In this document: piece by piece, positions 1-9,779 of the stretch | Position numbering within the stretch: position 1 is the stretch's first letter | How the letters are laid out: the number at the start of each line of letters is the position of its first letter | Origin: Carallia brachiata | Lineage: Eukaryota > Streptophyta > Magnoliopsida > Malpighiales > Rhizophoraceae | Reading direction: 5' to 3' | Assembly: GCA_021464245.1 (NCBI GenBank) | Contig: JADCRB010000098.1 | Coordinates: 496,001-560,000, forward strand | Length of the DNA: 64,000 nt | Program-made: the position numbers and the translations under genes | The notes under the pieces: generated by a model | What the model was told of the DNA's origin: nothing | Databases searched by the model: none | Seen by the model: only the letters and a program-made list of their open reading frames with translations

Positions 1-111
1 GGAATTTGCCAACCAAGGTATAACAGTCAGCGATATGTAAACAAAATATTATCGTGGATAAGAAAACTTGGACTTCTACCGGATGCAGCCTACTTAGAGT
101 TTGAATACTAA
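1..111 (+). CDS. 3'-terminal coding exon of an unidentified gene (partial)
   Basis: Frame 1 is open from the first base of the window to a TAA at 109-111. The 36 residues look protein-like, with aromatic and charged residues spread through a probable helix (core YVNKILSWIRKLGLLPDA) and an acidic-aromatic end (LEFEY). The rest of the gene lies outside the window, so neither the start nor any splice site can be checked. The following 300 bases are less AT-rich than the DNA after them and contain AATAAA-like strings near 392-410, consistent with a 3' UTR. I do not recognise the family. A chance open frame of this length is possible but less likely given the composition. Confidence 0.5.
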   Translation, partial: GICQPRYNSQRYVNKILSWIRKLGLLPDAAYLEFEY

Positions 112-2194
112 TTCTAGTCCTCTATACGTGCGATCATTGCAATTTCCATTTTGACTATCTTGATGTTGACTATGGTATCATTTAGGGGTGTTGGTAATTT
201 AGGGGAAGACACTGAAAAAACCCTTGTGCAACCCTGAAAGATGGTTGAACTTCAGATTTTTGTAATGTCGACTATGGTAAGATTTTCAGCGCAGCGATAT
301 CCCTCTTCTTTTGGAAATCAGATGGTTACTGGACCAAGAGACCATTGAATGTGATCGGTAAAATCCTGCGAATGTACAAAGCCGATATAGTAATAAAATT
401 CTAATAAATATTCTAAGTATCGAATTCAAAAAAATAAAGAATTAACTATAATCTATATTATTTAAACAGAAGATGTTATATTTGAGAAAAAATTTTAAAT
501 AATAAAATTAATAAAATAAAATAAATAATTTAATAACCAGAGACAGCTTAATTAACAGTTCAACATAAGATAGAATGTATCCAAGTTATGAGTTTTCACC
601 TAAAAGAAGTTGAATTATATGAATTTTGTAAATTAATAATTTAAATGTCAACTTTTTTTCTTTAGTTAGTGTTCTTTATCAAACAACTCTAATCATATTT
701 AATGTATTTATGATCTTCTCTTAAACTTACGCAAAAGTATATCAAACTCATTGAGAAAAGAAAATTTTTATGACATCATATAAACTTATTTTATATCTAA
801 TTCAAAATTTATATGTTTATTTATTTAGTATACGACTGTGTCTCATCTGTCGATTTTAATACAAATTTTATGACTACTTTCATGATAACCAGACAAAAAA
901 GTATAATTAAAATTAAAATAGATAAATTAAATCAAATTCTCAACACAAAATTGCAATATAACCAAAAGAGCTACCAAACATCCAAAAAATAAAATAATCC
1001 AACCATAACATAAGTTACATCTCTTTCGCTCTAATTTAGCGTTTTAGCCACACATACCAAAATATAAAAGAAAAATATAGTAATCAATGTCATAGAGTTC
1101 AAAAGAAAAAAAATGAATGAAAAGGAATTAAAAACTCATGTATATCTTTGCGTTTCTTCCTTATGCTCTTATCTTTTTTGCCTCTCTGCAATATCGCTCT
1201 CTTACATCTATTCTTCTTACATCTAAAATAATAGCCTTTAAAAAGCCCTCCTAATAATCCTGTAACTTTAATATTTATAATCATTCCAAAATAATAAAAG
1301 TGTAAGTCTTAAAATGTCCAAATTCGAGCTAGAAAATAATTTATAAATTTTTAGACAATTTTGACCCTATGACTTCTAACCAAATTCTCAACCCTTTTAG
1401 GCTAAATCCAAATTTAGCTAAAACAGTAAAGTTGTAACTCTTTCTTTTAACTTCGATTTTATGCTAAAAAATCATCTAATTTCCATTTGTATAGAGAAAG
1501 TTATTGCTGAAAAATCAAGCAGTGTACAAAACTGAAAAATCTATCTAAATAGTACTAAATTCGCCTCAATTACTTCTTTTTACATCTATTTGACTTATAA
1601 AATACAAAATAACAAATAGAAGTAGAATCTATTGATAAATATAATTTTTACATAAATAAATATTAAATTAAATACTAAATTATACATAATATCTATATAA
1701 ATATTAAATCTATCAGAATGATTATAATGTACAATCATGGTGTAATTTCATTTTTTTAATGTAGTTTAAGATATGGTTATCCCTTTTTGTCCATGGGAAG
1801 AAAACTAATATTTGCTTGACTTATACTTTAATTTCCACTTATTATATCTGCTTACAAGACTTCTTCCTCCGCTTAGAATATTTGCTTGACGAAGACTTCT
1901 ATTCCCTCTTAAAATATTTGCTTGACTGGGACTTCAATTTCCACTTAAATAATAGCTTGGAAATGGCCAGGAAAACGAGTAACCGCGTGGAACTGGTCCC
2001 TAATGACGCGTCATTTCTTTCGAGCCTAAAAAAGTCATTGAAGTTATATTTTTTTTTTTATTTTTTTGTGTTTAGAGAGAGACGATAAGAGAAAAAAAAA
2101 TGTAAATTTTTTTGTTTGAGAAATAGTAAAAAGTGAAGAAAAGGAAAATAAAATAAATTAAAATAATAATTTTATTATTCATGATAAATTCTAT
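112..2194. other. Probable 3' UTR, then AT-rich intergenic DNA
   Basis: Bases 112 to about 420 could be the 3' UTR of the gene ending at 111. From about 420 the sequence is strongly AT-rich with no convincing coding frame. The only internal structure I see is a 36-bp tandem repeat (separate entry). The adjoining stretch at about 1912-2010 resembles about 14650-14720 downstream of ankyrin copy 2. Confidence 0.6.
1805..1947. repeat. 36-bp tandem repeat, about four units
   Basis: Four units of 34-37 bp begin near 1805, 1842, 1876 and 1912. Most carry the core ATATTTGCTTGAC followed by an ACTTC/ATTTCC/CTTA tail. The period is a multiple of three, so the + strand reads through as a short Leu/Asp/Phe repeat ORF (1816-2088). 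There is no further sign that the ORF is a gene. Units 3 and 4 are the most alike and unit 2 is the most diverged. Confidence 0.8.
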
Positions 2195-2450
2195 TTATCA
2201 TTAATCGTTGTGATTTAATGATAAATACCGAACTTTATCAAATTAAAGGTTTTGAGTTTGAAAGCTATCAGAGCGTTTGGTGGGGTTAAACATACTCCTT
2301 CTCTTTGTAACACTAGACTATACTGTAGTCATCCAGGCAGTTCAGAAGTTACCTTGGGAGTATGGACAATATTCCTTGACGGGATTGTGGGGTACCACTC
2401 CTATCTTTCCACTTTTTAACCAAAAAAATAAATTCTATTTAAATGTTTTG
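2195..2450 (+). mobile_element. tRNA-related SINE, copy A
   Basis: This stretch matches the reverse complement of 5490-5748 over about 230 bp, and 48173-48410 more distantly. The 5' part (TAATCGTTGTGAT...) has an A-box-like segment and, about 40 bp later, a B-box-like GGTTTTGAGTTTGAA. That order is expected of a tRNA-derived SINE. The 3' part ends in GGGGTACCACTCCTATCTTT followed by an A-rich tail (AACCAAAAAAATAAA). I could not fix target-site duplications. The SINE assignment is inference from box order, A-rich tail and multiple copies. Confidence 0.6.
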
Positions 2451-3046
2451 TGTAGATAAAATTATAATTTTAAAATTATGTAAAGGGTAATTGAATTATT
2501 TAATAAATTTAATAAAAAAATTAATAATTTTTCTCCTATATTTAAGAGAATTTGTTTTACTAGGTAAGAGATGATTAAAGGTATTAAAAAGTTTCATCTC
2601 TTCTACTTTTAAAATATTTTTTAAATATAATAATTTATCTTAATTCTTTTACTTTTTTTTTTCTCTCTCCCCTTTTTCCGTCTTCCAAATATAATGTAAG
2701 TTTCAAAAATAATTATTTTTGATATATACTTCTTTTAAAGATGAAAATAGATAAATAAATTTTTTTGATAAAAAAATTACACAAGGTAGCATACAAGATT
2801 TGGAAAAAAAATAAAATGTATACAGAACAGGTGAGAAGTCCAATACCATAAATTACTATTTTCGTTGCACGTTTTTACCGGTCCACGCATTTTGATCTGC
2901 TTCGTTTGTGCGTTCTTGGGCAGATCGCGTGTGAATTGTGTCAACAAACGTTTTTTTTTTAATAAAAAAATTATCTTAATATCGATGACGTCAAGCTAAT
3001 GTCACCCCACATTCGTAAGCTTAAAACGGAAGGCTTGCAACCTTAA

Positions 3047-3528
3047 TGCTGTGTTTGGGAGGGGGGAAAGTGGGGAGAGGAAGAAGAAAGTGAGAGAATT
3101 AAGGTAAATTGTTGTGTTTGGAAAATGTTTGAAAAGTGGGGGAGAGGAAAGTTTCTAATTCCTCTAATCCTCCCTACCCCACCAAAACCAATCCTCTCAA
3201 AAATGGGAGGAAAGTTGTTAGTTCTCATACTAAATTTATTAAATGACTCAATTACCTTACATAATTTAAAAATTACAATTTTACCTAAACAAAATATCTT
3301 AATAGAATTTATTATGAAGGATAAAATTGTTATTTCAACATATTTTATACTCTTCTCCCTCACTTTCCACTATTTCCCAAACAAAAGAATTTGTAATTTT
3401 TTTCTCTCCCATCACCTCTTTCCAAACACAAGAGAGGATAGAAAATATTCTCTTCCTCTAATGATCCTCTCCTCCACTTTCCTCTCCCTCACTTTCCTCT
3501 CCCTCAAGAATTTTATCCAAACACAGTA
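3047..3528. mobile_element. Tourist-like (PIF/Harbinger) MITE, 482 bp
   Basis: The element begins TGCTGTGTTTGG and ends CCAAACACAGTA, an inverted pair with one mismatch, and is flanked by TAA at 3044-3046 and 3529-3531. A 3-bp TAA/TTA duplication and a TIR containing TGTTTGG are typical of PIF/Harbinger MITEs. The subterminal regions are also inverted: G-rich GGGGAGAGGAAAG near the left end and CTTTCCTCTCCC near the right. ORFs in both directions (within 3043-3604) are products of this purine/pyrimidine bias, not genes. Confidence 0.8.
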
Positions 3529-3531
3529 TAA

Positions 3532-4204
3532 AGAAAAGGAGCCCCGTTACGCCTACCGAGCCCTTAATTTTTCTTTTTTTTTTTTTGAAAAATTTTTTGG
3601 ATAGACGAAGGTAAGGATGATTTTAGTGGTCACATAGCAATTATACAATGAGAAAGTTTTGTGTTGCACCGTATAGTTACACAGTATAATCATATGCACG
3701 GGAGAAAATAGAATTTATAATTAATAAAATATAACTACATAATATTTTTTTAAAAAAATTTTGAAGTCAAAAAATTTTTTAACGTATATTAAATGAAATC
3801 TATATTTTTAAATTATAATAAAATAACATTCATTTAATTTTAAATTTAAATTTTATATTTTATAAATATAATTACATAAAATTAATAAGTAATAAATTAT
3901 TAACATATGATTATACTATACAGCTGCACACTATACCCCTAAAACTGAGCCCTTATCCAATATCTAACAGACGTCGTCAATTTCCCTAACATTCGGGTAG
4001 CACAGACTGTCACTAGAATATTTTGTCAGAAAAGATCATCAATAGGACACAATGTCCAATCTAAGTAGCTACAGTATATTTTATATATAGTACAGTGTAA
4101 AATAATATAAAATATATTAATATTATCTCATTATATATCATGTTTAATAAATTATATAGATAAAAAAATATGAGATTGCTATTTCATATTTATGAACTGG
4201 TGCT

Positions 4205-4242
<38 letters not shown>

Positions 4243-4987
4243 TTAGACTATTTTATGACATGAACTAAGCTTATTTACAAAAATATTTTCTATATAGAAA
4301 GAAATTCTAATATTAGTAAAAAAAAACACTCTTCTCTCATCATTACTCTTGTCATTGCTTACGACGATCACCACCGTCTCCGTCGGCCTCCCTCTCTCTC
4401 CCTCTCATTCTCTCTCTCAATTTTGATGCTTAGTTTATATAATTTAGGCATATTTTGATAGTCATTAAAAATTTATTTAATAAGTATTTTAGATAATTAA
4501 CGAAAATTTGAATAATTCATAAAGACTATAAAATGATTTATAATTAAAATAAAATGATTTTAATGTCTAATTTTAGTTATTTGTTACACTCTACTATTGA
4601 GCTATTATATATTGTTAAGTCTAAATATATAATATAAAATAGTGTTATATCCTATATCATATATCCAATCTATGTTTCAAACCCATCCTTAGTCTTTCTC
4701 AAAATTGGAAATTCAAAACTTAAAAAAAAAAAAAAAAATCTCAGCGCCACTTCCCTAAATAAAACCGTTCTACAAAGTAGCTCCCCGGAAAAAGCCTGCA
4801 CCACGTCAGGTGGACAGTGCTTTTCTTTTAGTATTAGAAAATGATTTCCAATTACAATGTGCAGTGTCCTAAGCTCATGTGAGTGGGCCCACCTGACAAG
4901 TGGGTATCTGCCCTTTCTTGTTTATAAGTTATAATTAACACCAAATTATTCAAATTGCATTACAGAAATGCCGCCTTAACAAATTTC
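3532..4987. other. Intergenic DNA with a (TA)n microsatellite
   Basis: No credible coding frame. A perfect TA run lies at about 4208-4241, poly(A) near 4722-4738, and a pyrimidine-rich CTCTCTC stretch near 4385-4420. Nothing else is supported. Confidence 0.6.
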
Positions 4988-4990
4988 TTA

Positions 4991-5345
4991 TGCTTTGTTT
5001 GGTTTGTGAGAAAACCATAGAAAAGAAAATACTTTGAAAAAAAAATCACCATTACACTTTCATTTTTTCACAATTTTTTCTCATAATTTTCTTATTAATT
5101 TAAATAACTTAATTTTCTCACAACTTTTTCTCTCACAAATTACTATTTATTTTTTTCACATTATTTTTTGTCACATAACTTTCTCATCAATTCAAATAAC
5201 ATAATTTTCTCACAACTTTTTCTCTCATAAATTATATTCATTTTCTTTTCTAATTATTTTCTTTCTTATAATTTTTCATCAATCAAATAACTTTATTTTC
5301 TTACAATTTTTTTTCTCATACTTTCTTACAAATCCAAACACACCG
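4991..5345. mobile_element. Tourist-like MITE, 355 bp
   Basis: TTA at 4988-4990 and 5346-5348 flank an element starting TGCTTTGTTTGGTTTGTGAG and ending CTTACAAATCCAAACACACCG, so the TGTTTGG-type ends are inverted. The interior repeats CACAACTTTTTCTC / AAATAACTTAATTTTCT motifs several times. The target duplication and TIR type match the MITE at 3047-3528, but the interior differs. Confidence 0.8.
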
Positions 5346-5489
5346 TTAAAGTCCCTTAACCAACGATTGCACGTGAGTGTAAACAAGGATGGAGTAAGTA
5401 AAGAAAAAGACAGGAGGAGTACAAAAAGTCAAAACATGGTGGGTTTAACCGAGTGTGGGCCGCCAATTTCTATATCTCCATCTAAATGT

Positions 5490-5748
5490 TTTTTTTTTTA
5501 AATGAAAAGATAGAAGTGGTACCCCACAATTCTGTCAGGAAGTATTATTCATGTTTCTAAAGTGAATTGTCCATACTCTTAAAGTAACTTCTCGACTGAC
5601 TGAATAGTTATAATATAACTCAGTGTTACAAAGGAGAAAAATATGTTTAACCTCACTAAACGCTCTGACAGCATTCAAACTCAAAACCTTTTGTTTAGTA
5701 ACGTTCGATACTTACCACTAGATCACAACGATTAATGGTAAATATTCT
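5490..5748 (-). mobile_element. tRNA-related SINE, copy B (minus strand)
   Basis: Read on the minus strand this begins ATTAATCGTTGTGATCTAGTGG, with an A-box-like TAGTGGTAAGTA and a B-box-like GGTTTTGAGTTTGAATGC about 35 bp later. It continues through a body shared with copy A and ends GGTACCACTTCTATCTTTTC plus an A-tail, seen on the + strand as poly(T) near 5490-5500. It is the best preserved of the three copies seen. With copy A it forms an inverted pair enclosing about 3 kb. Confidence 0.65.
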
Positions 5749-6970
5749 TTTTTAACAAAATAAATCTATAGATCAGAGTTAAAGGTAAGTTTTTACTTTA
5801 TTTTCTCTATTCAACTTCACGTAAAAATGACTCTCACTCAAATACTATTAAGCATAAATTCTTTGGATATAATTATAATATTAATAAATTTTAAATTTAT
5901 AATATTGCGTTGTAGTTAGAACTTCTAATCTCAAGGGGTAGGCCTCAGTACGGTGTCTCGGACACTATTTTTGCCTTTTTTTTTTTTTTTTTTAAAAATT
6001 CAGTTACAGGGTTTTGCAGGCATTCAGAGACTTCATTTTACTTTTCCATAAGGTCTATTATGAAGAAAAAAAGTTAGTATTTTGATAAGTTTTATTTCGA
6101 AAGTTTATTTTTGATGAAATAATAATAATTATTTTTAAAATTGTGATTGATATTTTTAAAATATTTATTAATTTTATATTTTAAAAGTATCAGTCATAAT
6201 TTTAAAAATAATTATTATTATTTTACTCAAGACAAATTTTAAGATAAATCACTCAAGACATAAATTATTCGATCAAATGTGAGTGATAATTTTATTTTCC
6301 AAACACTAGAAATAAATTCGTCTTAAATAGAGATTAATCTTATTTAATTATAATTATTGATTGTTATATACAAAAAAAATTTAAAAACTGTAACTAACAA
6401 TTATTATAATTATATAACTGTGACTTTATACCTGCAGCTGTTTTCAATTTCCATACCTCAAATAACAATTTGCTTTTGTAAATATAAATTTGTTTAGTTA
6501 TAAATTGCTCGTTTTTATCCAAAAAAAAAAAAAAAAAAAAAGGTGCCCAACACATATTGTATAATCAATAAAAAATGACAAGAGTTGACTCTGTCTTTTC
6601 CTATTTATATTGTGGACCCGCATACGCGGACTGAGGATTTTCTTGGTACAAGTACAAAACAAATTTCTTTTCAAAAATTTTAATTTTAATTTTAACGAGT
6701 GTTACTTAAATTGTAAACTTAAAAGTCAAAATTCTATATCCTCAACACTAAAACTTGGGAATTTATTTTTTTAAAAAAATTATTTTATTAACAAAATAAT
6801 ATTATTATATTATATCGGTACCTTTATTATTTTTTGTTGGCTAGAGAGTTTCCTTCGCCTATTAACGCACTTCGTTCTGCTTTTTCCAGTGATTTGTGAA
6901 TTGTGTTGTTTCTTCTGTAGTCTCGTTCAAAAGAAGCTCTCCTTTTCTCTCTTTCTCCTCTGGATTTGTT
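5749..6970. other. Upstream region of ankyrin gene copy 1
   Basis: AT-rich DNA without a gene. It contains poly(T) near 5977-5993, a hairpin repeat (6118-6225) and poly(A) near 6521-6541. Around 6475-6510 there is a short match to the region before copies 3 and 4 (TGTAAATATAAATTTG, then AAATTGCT), so a piece of the shared upstream module remains. The G+C-richer stretch 6840-6970 is the probable 5' leader. No clear TATA box was fixed. Confidence 0.5.
6118..6225. repeat. AT-rich hairpin (inverted repeat)
   Basis: Two arms of about 48 bp face each other: left AATAATTATTTTTAAAATTG...TTTTTAAAATAT, right ATATTTTAAAAGTATC...TTTTAAAAATAATTATTATT. The inner loop is under 15 bp. Composition and motif resemble the hairpin element in the intron of ankyrin copy 1 (7711-7919), suggesting the same MITE family. 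Confidence 0.7.
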
Positions 6971-8593
6971 ATGGCACAGCAACTGTTAGAAGCAGCAATA
7001 TCAGGTGATGTTGAAGCTTTGGAATCTATGCATAAAGATGACCCACTGATCCTGGAAAGGGTTGCTTTACTACCCTTTGCAGAGACCCCGTTGCACGTGG
7101 CTTCACTTGCTGGGAAGACCCATTTTGTGGAGAAGATTATAAGTTTGAAGCCCAGCTTCGCACAGGATCTGAACCAAGATGGTCTTAGTGCATTGCACAT
7201 TGCTTCTGCGTTGGGTCACATTGAGATCGTGCGTCTACTACTGACACTCAGTCCAGATCTGTGTCTTCTCAAAGACAACGACGGTAGAACTAGCCTCCAT
7301 CAAGCAGCCATCAGAGGGAAGGCTGCTGTCATAGAAGAGTTGCTATCCAAGTGTCCCCAGGCTCTGAAAGAGCTGACTGCTGAGAACGACACGGCTCTTC
7401 ATTTGGCAGTGAAGAATCGCCAGTATGAAGCACTCAGGACCTTGGTTGAAAGGCTTGGAGATGACAGAGAGCTTGTAAATGCTAAGAACAAAGATGACTT
7501 TTCTGTATTTCAGTTGGCCAAGGCCACAGGTCAATTGCAGGTAAGCACAGAAAAAAAAAAAAAATTGCGTTTTATCTTATTCAGCGTAATCCTATTTGAA
7601 TGTCAAAGGTCTGTTTGAGCCACCAAATCAGCCTCTCCCTAGAAACACAGGAGCAACCCCTCTGACCCTCGCGTATTTGCATGCCCAAGGTCTTGGTATA
7701 TTTATTTTAAGAGTACAATTACATATTTCAGTAATTTTATTTTGATTTTAATTTTAGAATAAACTGTGATTATTATTTTTAAAATAAAAATTGATATTTT
7801 TAAAATATAAAAATAACAGTTATTTTAAAAATATTAATTTTTATTTTAAAAATAACAATTTCAATTTTAATTAGAACAAAATCTAAGATATAAACTACAA
7901 CTACATTAACTTTTTTTTCTTATTTTAATTGTTATTGATGTTATTGGTAGGCTTCAATTATTTCACTAAAACTATCTGATCGATTGTCTATCCCCTGCAC
8001 GCCATAACGTCAACATATATAATATCATGCATTTAAACAGCATCTGGTTGTCATGACAGGTACTAGATTTGTTGGACGGAATAGGCAAAGGACTGCAACC
8101 CAGAATTCCACCACGTGGTCGGTGGCGGCCACCACACAAGATCCTATTTGAGATGTTCAAATTTGCATATGACGACCAGTCTAGGCTAATCGTTGCCGTT
8201 CTCATTGCCACAGTAACTTTCCAATCATTCGTAACACCACCCGCAACCCTTTGGAAAGAAAACATGAAACTGGATTACAAGTGCGTGTTTCAAGGTTTCA
8301 GCTTCAAGTCTAATCCATTTCGATACAGCAAGTGCCCCACCTGGCAGTTCATTCTCTTCCTGTTTTTCAACACAACTGGTTTCATGAGTTCTTGTTTCCT
8401 ACTCATTCTTTTCAAGAAGGGAGTCATGGCTCAAATTCTAATCTCAGAATCGATTTTTTCACTCTTCGCATGCTACTGGAGCCTTACGGGGGCCATGTTG
8501 CCGGATTCGCCTTCGTTTATTTTAGTTATGGTAGCACTGATAATGGTCCTGGTTCCTGTCAGTCAGTATATATGTATCTTACGTATGGGTTAA
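6971..8593 (+). CDS. Ankyrin-repeat/PGG-domain membrane protein, copy 1 (intact)
   Basis: Two exons, 6971-7540 and 8060-8593, join in phase 0 (CAATTGCAG|GTAAGC ... GACAG|GTACTA) to encode 367 aa. The start ATGGCACAGCAACTG aligns with the starts of the other three copies; an upstream in-frame ATG at 6896 is not shared. Exon 1 gives a cytosolic ankyrin domain with repeats near residues 38-68, 71-100, 104-134 and 139-169 (TPLHVASLAGKTHF, SALHIASALGHIEIV, TSLHQAA, TALHLAV). Exon 2 gives a PGG-type membrane domain of about four hydrophobic helices from residue 232 (LIVAVLIATVTF). The PPGG motif reads PPATLW. Plant relatives of this architecture (ACD6/BDA1-like) act at membranes in defence and signalling; the specific role here is unknown. 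The frame is fully open and the gene could be functional. Confidence 0.9.
7711..7919. mobile_element. Hairpin MITE in the intron of ankyrin copy 1
   Basis: The intron of copy 1 is 519 bp, against 302 bp in copy 3. The extra DNA is flanked by TTATTTTAA at 7702-7710 and 7920-7928, where copy 3 has a single related site. The insert is a near-palindrome built of TTTTTAAAATAAAAATT-type arms. A 9-bp duplication would suit a Mutator-like element, but a clean TIR at the outermost bases is not visible. The class is therefore uncertain. Confidence 0.6.
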
Positions 8594-9779
8594 GTTCATG
8601 CAATCCTTTATTCCTCGAACCCAATAATCTAGCTAGCTTTAGCTAACCAGCACGAAAAATTAACGGATCTTCAAGCGACTCAAAGTTTGACTCGTGTGGA
8701 GTTGGTGTGCGATGTCGTTTTTGCTTCTTTTTTTTTTTTTTTCTTTTTTTTGGTCGAGAACCTTTGCGCCTTTTTCTTCTTGTCAATTGGTGTTGCTTGT
8801 AAGTTTCTTGTCATTAGTTATTTTCCGGAGGCATTTGCGTGTGATATCACCGCTGGACACTGGCAAGGTTTATTCTTAATTTCTTATTAAACGATTAGCA
8901 AGCAGTCAAATTATTGTACAAAGAAAAAAATTTCTCAATGCAAATGACCATGTTACATATATTTAATTTTACTGACCATTACAAAAATTCGTCACTATTT
9001 TCAGTAAATGCATTTTAACAATTAAACATAGACATAGCGGTATACAAGTTTGGAATGAATAATTTTCATTACGTTCCAAATGAGTTTAAACACTACAAAC
9101 TTATAAGAAAAGTTTTGTGGGCAAAGAAATCTGCTAGAGAGTAGTCAAAGAACACTAGAAAAATTTATAAAAAAAGGAAAAAACAGTTTTGTTAAAATAG
9201 AGTTTTTGTGCAATAGTAAATATATTTAAGATAACATTAAGCATATATAGGATTTATTTAAAAAAATAAAAAAAAAAGTGCCTTTGACTAGCCTTTAGTT
9301 AATTTCTCTGTCCATGTACCAAAGCTACAAACCTATTAACTCTACTAAAACTGCACTGTGTTTATAGTGTGTATTGGAGAAAAAATTGTCTTTCAAAAGT
9401 GTATATTAGGGAGAGTAGTTGGTAGCTTATTAATATTAAAAATTGTAGTAAACGATAAAGTTAAGGAGACGTAGCCCCGAACGATTTTTTCTTTTATTGT
9501 TTTAAGTTAATTTGTAATTGTTAATATATAACAAGAGTAATATAATCTTTTAATAAAAATAAGAAAATCAATAACTTTCCTTTTAATTGTTAGAAAAATA
9601 ATTTTAGTGGGTTATGGAGGAAAATTAACTTCTCAGTTTTCCACTTTTCCCTCCCCAAAAACATTTTCAAATATAAGTGCTTACAATTTTTTAGCTATTT
9701 TTCTCTAATTTTTTTTCTTTTTTTTTCTCTCTCCCAAGTACAATGTAAAAACTTATAAGAAGTAAATGACTAATTTCAT
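8594..9779. other. 3' flank of ankyrin copy 1, shared with copies 2 and 3
   Basis: No gene. The stretch from about 8650 (ACGGATCTTCAAGCGACTCA) onward is closely similar to about 17930-18900 downstream of copy 3, and more weakly to 14025-14500 downstream of copy 2. It is therefore part of the duplicated unit. It contains poly(T) near 8729-8749 and ordinary AT-rich sequence. Confidence 0.7.

Noticed and set aside
3043..3604. Overlapping ORFs of 106 and 159 codons on opposite strands
   Set aside because: They lie almost entirely inside a MITE with TIRs and TAA duplications and reflect its purine/pyrimidine bias.
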